A stretch of DNA of 64,000 nucleotides from positions 728,756 to 792,755 of the forward strand of contig NZ_JACVFB010000004.1 of the NCBI RefSeq assembly GCF_014529945.1, read 5' to 3'. Positions 54,601-62,677 of the stretch are shown in pieces. The DNA comes from Chitinophaga varians (lineage in GTDB: Bacteria; Bacteroidota; Bacteroidia; Chitinophagales; Chitinophagaceae). The first letter of the stretch is position 1. Every line of letters starts with the position of its first letter. Below the pieces are notes generated by a model. It was not told the DNA's origin and did no database searches. It saw only the letters and a program-made list of their open reading frames with translations. A program made the translations under genes and the position numbers.

Positions 54601-57600
54601 TGTTTGTTTATCAGAACATGGGTTTCCCGAAACTGGAAAATGTATCCCGCTATCCGTTTGATCCGGGGTTCTCCAAATTTGACCTGTCTCTGGAGATTTT
54701 TGACGAAGACAAAGAAATATCCTGTGCCATAGAGTATAACCTGGCGCTATTCAGCGCAGCTTCAATAGAACGGATGGCAGCGCATTTCCGGGTGCTGGTA
54801 GCACAGGTGGCCATGCATCCGGACAAGCCGGTGTCGACGTTGTCTATGCTGACCGGCAGGGAATACGCGGCACATGTGCATACCTACAACGACTCCTTTT
54901 TCGAATACCCCACCGAAGTGCCGGTACATAGCCTGTTTAAGCGGATGGCAACCCGGGTGCCGGACAGCACGGCCCTTGAATACAGGGAGGAAAAACTGAC
55001 CTACCGGCAACTCGATGAACGGGCGGAGCGTCTGGCAGCCTTCCTGCTGCAACGGGGAATTGGAGAGAACAAAGTAGTGGCCGTCATGATGGAGCGGTCA
55101 CCGGCGCTCGTTATCAGTATATTGGCGGTGATGAAAACAGGTGCTTGTTTTTTGCCGGTAGACAGGGAGTTGCCTGAAGAACGCATGGTTTTTATGCTGA
55201 ATGACAGTCAATGTGCTTTATTACTGGTAGATGACAGCATTCATCGGGACCTATCCCGCTGGGAGACTGTTCGTATAAATAGTGTGGACCTGACGGCAGG
55301 GCCATTGTTCCGCACAAATCCTGGTATGGCGGATACAGGACATACCGCCTACATTATTTACACCTCCGGTACTACCGGAAATCCAAAGGGCGTGATGATT
55401 TCACATCGGTCGCTGACCAACTATATCAGCTGGGCTGCCACCACTTATGTAAAAAAAGAGATAGTAGCTTTCCCCCTGTTTACATCTATTTCGTTTGACC
55501 TGACGCTTACTTCGCTGTTTACCCCCTTGATCACAGGGTGCCGTTTGATCATTTATCCTGATGATCCGGACAACTTTGTGATGGAAAATATCATTCGGGA
55601 CAACCGGGTGCAGGTAGTAAAGCTCACGCCTTCCCATTTGAGGTTGCTTAAAAATATATCATTGCCGGAAGACGGGTCTGCTATCAGGAGGTTTATTGTG
55701 GGCGGGGAAGATATGAGCACACAGCTGGCATCCGATATTGACAGCAGGTTTGGCGGCAATGTGGAGATATATAACGAGTACGGCCCTACGGAAGCTACGG
55801 TAGGTTGCATGATACACCTGTTTAAAAAGGATACCACTACCAAAAGTGTTCCCATCGGCGTACCATCGGGGAATATGCAGATATACTTATTGGACAGGTA
55901 TTTGCAGCCCGTGCCAACCGGCGTTCCGGGCGAAATATATATTTCCGGTGACGGTCTGGCAAAAGGGTACCTGAACCAGGAAGAGCTGACAGACCAGAAG
56001 TTCATTACCAATCCTTTCAATAAGGGAACAAAAATGTACAAGACGGGGGACCTCGCCAGAAGGTTGCCTGATGGCAGCCTTGAATTTGCAGGCCGCATTG
56101 ATGAGCAGGTGAAAATTAACGGATACCGCGTAGAACTGTCCGAAATAAGGCAGCAGCTGTTAACCTGTGGAGGCGTTGCCGATGCAATGGTACTGGTGAA
56201 AAAGAACGAGGCGGACTATCGATTCCTTTGTGCTTACTATATCGCGGAAAAAGATATAGAGGAGATCATATTAAAAGAACATCTCGCGGAAAAGTTGCCC
56301 TATTACATGGTGCCTGCCTATTTTATTCGGATCGGGCATTTCCCGTTGACAAGAAACGGGAAGGTGGACGTAACAGCATTGCCTGACGCCGGCGCCATCA
56401 GAAAAAGTAAGACTGAAGGGTGGGAGGAGAGTGAACTTCTTCGGCAGATGCAGGAGGTGTGGAGTGATATTTTCCAGGCGCCGGTATCTGTGGCGGATAA
56501 TTTCTTTGAATTAGGAGGAGACTCCATCAAGGCGTTACAGATAGTGTCCCGGTTGTTGCAGAAGGACATCGTTGTCAATACGAGAGACATCCTGCTTTAT
56601 CATACCATTCAGCAGATCAGCAAACGGGTAGAAAAACAAGGCGCCAGCCATAGTCATCAGGGTATTACAGCAGGCAGTCGCCGCCTGAATCCTGTAGAAA
56701 CCTGGTTTTTTCATCAACATTTCCATAATCCCCATTACTATAACCAGTCGGTGTTGCTGCGGGCCAAACGTTCATTAGACCCGGTATTGCTGGGAGAGGT
56801 ATTCAGAACGCTATTGGAACATCATGACGGCTTACGGTCGAACTATGATCCTGTATCCGGGAAAATGTTTTATAACAATGGACGGCTGCATCAGCCCTTT
56901 GCGGTAGAGGTGTGGGACCTCGACGAAAATATGGCGGTTGCTGATATCTGTGCGCAACAGAAAGCGAAGTTCGATATTTTCAACGGCTGTCTTCTAAAGG
57001 CCTTATTACTTCGGCGTACCGGGCAACCGGACCTTCTGATGATCACTGCACATCACCTGGTGATAGATGGCGTGTCATGGCGGATTGTGCTGGAAGATCT
57101 TTATCAGTTGTATCTCGCTGCCATGGAAGGCAGCAGGTATCGGTTGCCACTTAAAACTGCCAGCGTTGCTGTATGGGTAGACGCGTTATATGCAACGTCG
57201 ACCGGTAATTTACAGCCGGAGGAAGATGAATGTTTTGAGGTGCCGCAGGACTTCGAGACAACAGACTGGCGAATAGCCGTGCAGAAAACCGTTTCCGGCC
57301 AACTGGATGCTGAGGCAACAGAGCGCCTGTTAAAACATTCCTATGGGCTCACAGCCGAGACGCTGCTGGTGACCGCACTGGTAAAAATGTTGCACGAATG
57401 GACGCAACAGGATCACATTAATATCGAGATGGAGACACATGGGCGGCACCAGGACACGCCGGATGTGTCCAGGACGGTAGGATGGTTTACCGGTATATGC
57501 CCTGTAGTATTTGAATTGCAGCCGGGCAGTTCCGTTGTGGAATATATCAGCGCTGTCCGCAAAAAATTGCAGGAGCTGCCCGCCAGGAGCATGCAATACG

Positions 57601-57989
57601 GAATAGACCGATACCTGCACAGTGAGGTGGCTAAACCGGAACAGATAGCAGCAGTGAGGTTCAACTATCTTGGACAATTTGAACACGAACTGGAGAATTC
57701 CTTATTCACCTACGAACCGCTGAATACCGGCGGTGATATTGATCCGGCCAACCGGCTTACGGCCAGACTGGACTTTAACCTGATGATTATTGGTGGTACG
57801 CTTCGCGCAGACATTGGCTACAACAGCACCGCCTACGAACAGGGCACCATGTTGCGGCTCAGGGACCAGTTTCTTGACCAGCTGGCGGCCATACAGGAAA
57901 TTGTCAGTGGCCAGGATGAATGGATGACCATGGATGGAGGTTTCACAGCCGATCTCAATACGAAAGACATGGACAGCCTTTTCGACTAA
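51621..57989 (+). CDS. NRPS loading enzyme FAAL-PCP-C-A(Asn)-PCP-E
   Basis: A 2122-aa synthetase. A fatty acyl-AMP ligase (residues 1-560, QFSSGSTGTPKG near 164) and PCP (GGNS near 604) load an acyl chain. A condensation domain (HHIISDG near 783) follows. The A domain (TSGTTGNPKG near 1246, NEYGPTEAT near 1384) gives the specificity residues D-L-T-K-I-G-E-V-G-K, one conservative change from the published asparagine code DLTKLGEVGK. Next come a PCP with LGGDS (near 1630) and an epimerisation domain (HHLVIDGVSW near 1810, TVGWFTG near 1951). There is no thioesterase, so N-acyl-D-asparagine passes to the next enzyme. The code was aligned by eye. Confidence 0.92.
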   Translation: MTLTELIRERSCLTGKGITFIEGSSQQVLLSYSDLYAVALNVLGYLQQCGVRQGDELVLQVPANRDFVVLFWACILGGIIPVPLSTGTNEENRSKLFAVWQVLQRPYLVAGSDELARLRDLAQARGETLLLAQLDRQALSVSDIYSSQQPGVVYPATPDDIAFIQFSSGSTGTPKGVTLTHQNLLCNVEAISEAGRYTPDDMMVSWMPLTHDMGLIGFHLNPLFAAMHQCLIPTPLFIRRPAIWMDVATQYKATVLCSPNFGYRYLLKHMGDGVPDWDLSAVRILYNGAEPIAADLCREFLDVFGRFGLRPSAMCPVYGLAEATLAVSFSDPEAVVMAVQIDREHVGIGDHIVLKEGEEGATFVNVGMPVKYCSVRIVDSNGSEAAAEVIGHIQIKGANVTRGYYNNKAETLRLISADGWLDTGDLGFMHEGALYVTGRYKDIIFQHGENYYPHDIERIAEEIDGIELNRIAVAGFFNSDTQQEVVVAFVMHRGDLRLFLPLVSQLKAHINVRTGIRIDVVAPVREIPKTTSGKLQRFKLLERFKRGEFAAVVEEIEMLTAGQLTEKTGGLPDNAQEQRILDIWKTVLDNNLITVTDRFFEAGGNSLKTMEMALMVEQELDVEIPATLLYKAETVRELSAAIDGLSRREHQAIPAAAAQEYYPVAPVQRRIYYAWQLDRESVAYNNPVALELKEAVDVTKLQQCIRDMIAANESLRMSFHAMGEPVFRVHNEVAFSITVVDCQGGLPDALLRLHVKPFDLTAAPLFRAILFRTSPDNSVLLLDFHHIISDGLSVFYFIDRLFRAYEGKETILPSIRYRDYAVWANKALQEERINKQRSFWKQYLHESIPALELPVDMVRPAIMKTEGRKYFFTLGGKEKEADHLMKGLGASRHQFFFAVYQLLLSKYTGRNEILTGIPVAGRNHAALGGVLGMFVNNLPVYTHIDDDLSFRELLAGIKGDLEAVLQQQELPFDELVAATGIKRDASRSPLFDTMFVYQNMGFPKLENVSRYPFDPGFSKFDLSLEIFDEDKEISCAIEYNLALFSAASIERMAAHFRVLVAQVAMHPDKPVSTLSMLTGREYAAHVHTYNDSFFEYPTEVPVHSLFKRMATRVPDSTALEYREEKLTYRQLDERAERLAAFLLQRGIGENKVVAVMMERSPALVISILAVMKTGACFLPVDRELPEERMVFMLNDSQCALLLVDDSIHRDLSRWETVRINSVDLTAGPLFRTNPGMADTGHTAYIIYTSGTTGNPKGVMISHRSLTNYISWAATTYVKKEIVAFPLFTSISFDLTLTSLFTPLITGCRLIIYPDDPDNFVMENIIRDNRVQVVKLTPSHLRLLKNISLPEDGSAIRRFIVGGEDMSTQLASDIDSRFGGNVEIYNEYGPTEATVGCMIHLFKKDTTTKSVPIGVPSGNMQIYLLDRYLQPVPTGVPGEIYISGDGLAKGYLNQEELTDQKFITNPFNKGTKMYKTGDLARRLPDGSLEFAGRIDEQVKINGYRVELSEIRQQLLTCGGVADAMVLVKKNEADYRFLCAYYIAEKDIEEIILKEHLAEKLPYYMVPAYFIRIGHFPLTRNGKVDVTALPDAGAIRKSKTEGWEESELLRQMQEVWSDIFQAPVSVADNFFELGGDSIKALQIVSRLLQKDIVVNTRDILLYHTIQQISKRVEKQGASHSHQGITAGSRRLNPVETWFFHQHFHNPHYYNQSVLLRAKRSLDPVLLGEVFRTLLEHHDGLRSNYDPVSGKMFYNNGRLHQPFAVEVWDLDENMAVADICAQQKAKFDIFNGCLLKALLLRRTGQPDLLMITAHHLVIDGVSWRIVLEDLYQLYLAAMEGSRYRLPLKTASVAVWVDALYATSTGNLQPEEDECFEVPQDFETTDWRIAVQKTVSGQLDAEATERLLKHSYGLTAETLLVTALVKMLHEWTQQDHINIEMETHGRHQDTPDVSRTVGWFTGICPVVFELQPGSSVVEYISAVRKKLQELPARSMQYGIDRYLHSEVAKPEQIAAVRFNYLGQFEHELENSLFTYEPLNTGGDIDPANRLTARLDFNLMIIGGTLRADIGYNSTAYEQGTMLRLRDQFLDQLAAIQEIVSGQDEWMTMDGGFTADLNTKDMDSLFD

Positions 57990-58024
57990 ACAAACATTTT
58001 TTCACTGAAAAAATATCGAACGTT

Positions 58025-59011
58025 ATGACAACATCTAGCCTTTATGAGAAAGTAGGCAATACACCGCTGGTCTCTATCCGGATGGAAGAATTTGATCAGC
58101 TGAACCTGTTCGTTAAACTTGAAGCTTATAACCCTACCGGTAGCGTAAAAGATCGTGCTGCCGCTTATATGTTGCGAAAGCTGCTGGCCTCCGGAACAAT
58201 TGATAAAGAAACGACGATCATAGAATCTACTTCCGGTAATTTCGGGGTGGCGTTGTCTGCCTTTTGCCGGTACTATGGACTGAAATTCATCGCTGTCGTA
58301 GACCCCAATATTACCAGTATGAACCAGATGCTGATAGAAAGCAATGGAGCTGAAGTCGTGAAAGTCACCAAGCCGGATAAACATGGGGGATATTTGCTGA
58401 CCCGCATTGAGAAAGTAACGGAACTGAAGGAGGCGATTGCTAACTCTTATTGGATCAACCAGTATGAAAACCCGCTGAATGCCAGGGCTTATTATGATTC
58501 GCTGGGAAAAGAGATCTGCTTTCAGGTCGAAGAGATTGACTATGTATTCCTGGGCGTCAGTTCAGGTGGTACGATCACTGGCGTATCCAAAAAAATCAAA
58601 GAGAATTTCCCCGATGCCAAAATAGTGGCCGTTGATGTAGAGGGCTCACGCATTTTCGATCAGCCTGCAAAAAAACGTTTCATCCCCGGAATTGGGTCGA
58701 GTATGGTGCCTGGTATTCTGCAGCACGCCACTATCGATGAAGTGGTAATGGTGGACGAATTGTCGACGATCAATGCCTGTTATGAGCTACTGGAAAAACA
58801 TGGCTTTTTTGTAGGCGGTTCTTCCGGTTCAGTCCTGGCCGGTATCCGGAAATTTTTCTCAGACCGTCAAATGGAGGGGAGTGTACATGCTGTATCTGTT
58901 TTCCCGGACAGAGGGGAAAGATATTTTGATACCATTTACAATAAAGAATGGTGCGATAAGGTAAAAAGATTTAAGGAAGAAGAGCGGTTAAGCTTAACCA
59001 ATGTTTTATAA
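58025..59011 (+). CDS. sbnA: N-(2-amino-2-carboxyethyl)-L-glutamate synthase, SbnA-type
   Basis: The ATG at 58025 begins the conserved MTTSSLYEKVGNTPLVSIRM. The 328-aa PLP enzyme is of cysteine-synthase fold with the Schiff-base lysine in NPTGSVKDRAAAYML, SGNFGVALSAF and GVSSGGTITGVSKKI. SbnA joins O-phosphoserine and glutamate, and SbnB then releases L-2,3-diaminopropionate. SbnB follows 21 bases downstream, which separates this gene from ordinary cysteine synthases. It would supply diaminopropionate to the second NRPS or to the condensation-domain protein. Confidence 0.92.
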   Translation: MTTSSLYEKVGNTPLVSIRMEEFDQLNLFVKLEAYNPTGSVKDRAAAYMLRKLLASGTIDKETTIIESTSGNFGVALSAFCRYYGLKFIAVVDPNITSMNQMLIESNGAEVVKVTKPDKHGGYLLTRIEKVTELKEAIANSYWINQYENPLNARAYYDSLGKEICFQVEEIDYVFLGVSSGGTITGVSKKIKENFPDAKIVAVDVEGSRIFDQPAKKRFIPGIGSSMVPGILQHATIDEVVMVDELSTINACYELLEKHGFFVGGSSGSVLAGIRKFFSDRQMEGSVHAVSVFPDRGERYFDTIYNKEWCDKVKRFKEEERLSLTNVL

Positions 59012-59032
59012 CCTGATTAAACAGTTTCCTAT

Positions 59033-59980
59033 ATGGTGCTTCTTGACGAAAAATATATTATAAACGCAGGCATTGACTGGAACCGTACGATTGACGTGAT
59101 CGAAGACGCGGTAAGGTGTATTGGTAACAGCGATTTTTCCCAGCCTATAAAACCTTATCTTCGTTACCGTAACCTTCGTAACCGCATCATTGCCATGCCC
59201 GCCTTTGTAGGAGGGGATATCAATATGGCCGGCATCAAATGGATTGCCAGTTTCCCTGATAATATTAAACAGGGTGTTCCCAGGGCCCATAGTGTGGTGA
59301 TATTGAACAATGCGGATACCGGAGAACCGGTAGGGATTTTCTGTACTGCGTTGTTGAGCATTATTCGCACTGCTTCCGTGAGTGGTTTGCTGTTAAGGCA
59401 TTTTATCCGGCAGCGCAATCCCGATAAAGTGAAGGTTGGTATTACCGGTTTCGGTCCAATCGGACAGTATCACCTGAAAATGTGTCAGGCATTGCTGGGC
59501 GAGCGGATCGAGCGTATTTCGCTGTTTGACATAAGACCCATAGACGCCGTGCTGACGGATGCATATGATAATGTGGAAGTGGTGGATACCTGGGAAGCCG
59601 CTTTTCAGTCCGCTGACATTTTCATTACCTGTACCGTTTCCGATGCGCCTTACATCAATATTCCGCCTAAGCCTGGCTCACTGCATCTGAATGTCTCTCT
59701 GAGGGACTATCGTACGGATGTTTATCCCTGGTTTAAGGGGGCGATTATTGTAGATGACTGGGAAGAGGTATGTCGTGAAAAAACGGATATTGAAATGTTG
59801 CACCTGGAGCAAGGACTACAGAAAGAAGATACCCGGTCCATTGTAGATGTGGTGAATGGCGATTGTTTGGCACAGTTTCCTCCCGATGCGCCAGTGATGT
59901 TTAATCCAATGGGGATGGCTGTTTTTGATATTGCCATCGGCAGCTATTATCTCAAACAGGCACCCGTACCGGCTGTGTGA
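59033..59980 (+). CDS. sbnB: 2,3-Diaminopropionate-forming oxidase, SbnB-type (ornithine cyclodeaminase family)
   Basis: The 315-aa NAD-dependent protein of the ornithine cyclodeaminase/mu-crystallin family has RNRIIAMPAFVGGDINMAGIKWIASFPDN and the nucleotide motif VGITGFGPIGQYHL. With SbnA it splits the aminocarboxyethyl-glutamate intermediate into L-2,3-diaminopropionate and 2-oxoglutarate. The pair is known from staphyloferrin B, zwittermicin and other pathways. It lies in the same operon as the two NRPS genes. Confidence 0.92.
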   Translation: MVLLDEKYIINAGIDWNRTIDVIEDAVRCIGNSDFSQPIKPYLRYRNLRNRIIAMPAFVGGDINMAGIKWIASFPDNIKQGVPRAHSVVILNNADTGEPVGIFCTALLSIIRTASVSGLLLRHFIRQRNPDKVKVGITGFGPIGQYHLKMCQALLGERIERISLFDIRPIDAVLTDAYDNVEVVDTWEAAFQSADIFITCTVSDAPYINIPPKPGSLHLNVSLRDYRTDVYPWFKGAIIVDDWEEVCREKTDIEMLHLEQGLQKEDTRSIVDVVNGDCLAQFPPDAPVMFNPMGMAVFDIAIGSYYLKQAPVPAV

Positions 59981-60166
59981 GAAGTGTTCGCAATTGAATC
60001 CGTTTTTGTCCAGATTTGAACAAATTATTTTTATTTTTATTTGTATTCATTTGGTTTTTATTTTTTTTAAAGGATGGCATTTTCTTGGCGCGTTCAGACA
60101 ATGATTATTTTGTACGATGCATAATTTGCGCCGGGCGCTATTGTTCACTATCAGAAACTCTAAAGC

Positions 60167-62542
60167 ATGTTTCGCCATAATTTGTTATTAATCTATCGGA
60201 ATTTCAGAAGATTCAAAAGCACATTTGCCATTAACCTGATAGGTTTGTCCAGTGGGATTACCTGTGCGTTGTTGATCTATCTGTGGGTGCATGATGAGCT
60301 CAGTTTTGACAAGTTCCATGCTAACGACCGTCAGCTGTATCAGGTGATGGAAAACCAGCATCATGAAGGAGATATTATGACCACGGACGGCACTGCCGGA
60401 TTACTCGCTGAAGCTTTAAAGGCTGAAATGCCGGAAGTGGAGTATGCGGCGGCGGTAACACCTACCTCGTGGTTCCCCGGTTTTGTGGTGTCTGCCAGGC
60501 CTGAAGAGAAATTGAAGGCTACCGGCCAATTTGCAGGGAAAGACTTTTTTAATATATTTTCTTACGGACTAATAGCGGGCAACAAAGATCAGGTGCTGAC
60601 AGACAAAAACAGCATGGTGATTTCTGAAAGCCTGGCCCATCGTTTATTTGGTACGACAGAAAATATAGTGGGAAAATCCGTGGAATGGCAAATGGAAGAC
60701 CAGAAAAGACAGGTGCTGGTATCGGGGGTGTTCAAAGATGTACCGCATAATTCTTCCAGTCAGTTTGACTTCGTATTGCCGTTTGAAACCTATAAAGAAA
60801 TTAATCCGGAGGTAATAGACTGGGGCAACTATGGTTGCAAGACTTACCTTGTGCTGAAAAGCGGAACAGACATCAGCCGGTTCAATACCAAAATAGCGCA
60901 TGCTGTTGATAAACGGAAAGATGGAAACGCCTATCGTACCCTTTTCATCGCGCCTTATGCTGATGGTTACCTCTATGGTAACTATAAAAACGGTGTACAG
61001 GCGGGCGGCAGGATCGAGTACGTAAAGCTGTTTTCCATCATTGCTGTATTTGTATTGGCCATCGCCTGTATCAACTTCATCAATCTTTCTACGGCCAAGG
61101 CTACTACAAGATTGAAGGAGGTGGGCGTGAAAAAAGCTGTAGGCGCTGATCGTAAGGCGCTGATCATGCAATATATGGGTGAGTCTATGGCGGTAAGTCT
61201 GATCGCGTTGATGATCGCCATCATACTGATTATTATATTCCTCCCGCGGTTCAACGACATCACCCAGAAGCAGATTATGTTGCGGCCGGGATGGGAAGTG
61301 GTAACCTCTTTCCTCGCTATTACACTATTGACGGGTGTCGTGGCGGGTGGTTACCCGGCATTGTATCTGTCCGGATTTAATCCGGTAGCAGTGCTGAAAG
61401 GAAGGATCAAAGCCTCTGCAGGCGAATTGTTTGCGCGTAAAGGTTTGGTAGTCTTCCAGTTTGCCACTTCCATTATTCTGATTGTGGCAGTACTGATCGT
61501 CTATAAACAAATCGAATTCGTACAGTCGAAAAATGTAGGCTATAACCGTGATAACATTGTTTATTTCCAGAAAGAAGGCGCCATAGCGGAGAACCTCGAT
61601 CCATTCCTGGCAGAAGTAAAAAACATCCCTGGCGTAGTGAACGCTTCCAGTATGGAAGACGTTATCGTGGGAACGCACAGCACTACCGTTGGTGTGGACT
61701 GGAACGGGAAAAGCGCCAGCGATGTGGTGAAATTTGAGAATGTAACGGTAAACTATGACATGATAGAAACCCTTGGCGTTACAATGAAGGAGGGCCGGGC
61801 ATTTTCCCGGAAATTTAGTACCGACAGTTCCGCCATCATATTTAACGAAGCGGCTATTAAAGTCATGAAACTGACAAACCCTGTGGGACAAACGATCAAG
61901 CTCTGGGGAAAAGACAGAATGATCGTTGGCGTAGCCAGGAACTTTAATTTCCTCAGTTTACACGAAGATGTTAAACCGCTGTTTTTTAAAGTTAATCCTG
62001 CCGGCACCACTAACGTGATGGTAAAAATAGCTGGTGGCGATGAGCGAAGAGTTATTGATCAGATAGCGGAAATATACCACCGGTTTAATCCAAATTATAC
62101 TTTCAATTCCCGGTTCCTCGATGCGGATTATCAGGCGCAGTATGTGTCGGAAAAAAGAGTACAGGCACTTTCCCAGTATTTTGCATTCCTGGCCATCCTG
62201 ATCTCCTGCCTCGGTCTCTTTGGCCTGGCTGCTTTCACCGCTCAGCGGAGACTGAAGGAAATAGGTATCCGGAAAGTATTGGGGTCCGGATTTGTCAATA
62301 TTGTGATTTTGCTCACGAAAGATTTTACCAAGCTGGTATTGTTGTCTATCGCCATCGCTTTACCGATCAGTTATCTGATCAGCAGGAGCTGGCTGGACGG
62401 TTTTGCTTTCCACATTAAGCTGACCATCTGGTATTTTCTTGGCGCGGGCGTTATTGCCATACTTACTGCATGGATCACTGTGGGCATGCAGGCCGTAAAA
62501 GCCGCCCGTGTAAACCCGCTGAAATGCCTCAAAGATGAGTAG
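60167..62542 (+). CDS. MacB/FtsX-type ABC permease of the two-module form
   Basis: A 791-aa membrane protein with two FtsX-like halves: an N-terminal helix (FAINLIGLSSGITCALLIYLWV), a periplasmic MacB_PCD-type domain, three central helices, a second periplasmic domain and a terminal three-helix set (ISCLGLFGLAAFTAQRRLKEIGIRKVLG). This long form is common in Bacteroidota and normally needs a separate MacB-type ATPase, which is not next to it here. Between two NRPS genes it may serve as a self-protection pump or envelope transporter. A 186-base gap precedes it, so it may have its own promoter. Confidence 0.88.
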   Translation: MFRHNLLLIYRNFRRFKSTFAINLIGLSSGITCALLIYLWVHDELSFDKFHANDRQLYQVMENQHHEGDIMTTDGTAGLLAEALKAEMPEVEYAAAVTPTSWFPGFVVSARPEEKLKATGQFAGKDFFNIFSYGLIAGNKDQVLTDKNSMVISESLAHRLFGTTENIVGKSVEWQMEDQKRQVLVSGVFKDVPHNSSSQFDFVLPFETYKEINPEVIDWGNYGCKTYLVLKSGTDISRFNTKIAHAVDKRKDGNAYRTLFIAPYADGYLYGNYKNGVQAGGRIEYVKLFSIIAVFVLAIACINFINLSTAKATTRLKEVGVKKAVGADRKALIMQYMGESMAVSLIALMIAIILIIIFLPRFNDITQKQIMLRPGWEVVTSFLAITLLTGVVAGGYPALYLSGFNPVAVLKGRIKASAGELFARKGLVVFQFATSIILIVAVLIVYKQIEFVQSKNVGYNRDNIVYFQKEGAIAENLDPFLAEVKNIPGVVNASSMEDVIVGTHSTTVGVDWNGKSASDVVKFENVTVNYDMIETLGVTMKEGRAFSRKFSTDSSAIIFNEAAIKVMKLTNPVGQTIKLWGKDRMIVGVARNFNFLSLHEDVKPLFFKVNPAGTTNVMVKIAGGDERRVIDQIAEIYHRFNPNYTFNSRFLDADYQAQYVSEKRVQALSQYFAFLAILISCLGLFGLAAFTAQRRLKEIGIRKVLGSGFVNIVILLTKDFTKLVLLSIAIALPISYLISRSWLDGFAFHIKLTIWYFLGAGVIAILTAWITVGMQAVKAARVNPLKCLKDE

Positions 62543-62677
62543 TCCATCAATTTTGTAATCGTTTTTTCGTATATCACAGCCGTTTGTTAACCCCGCTATA
62601 ACCCCTCTTGTTGTCTGTTTGCTACTACAGTACAACCCCAACCCTTGTGTTTTTCTGAATCATTAATCCATAGACCC

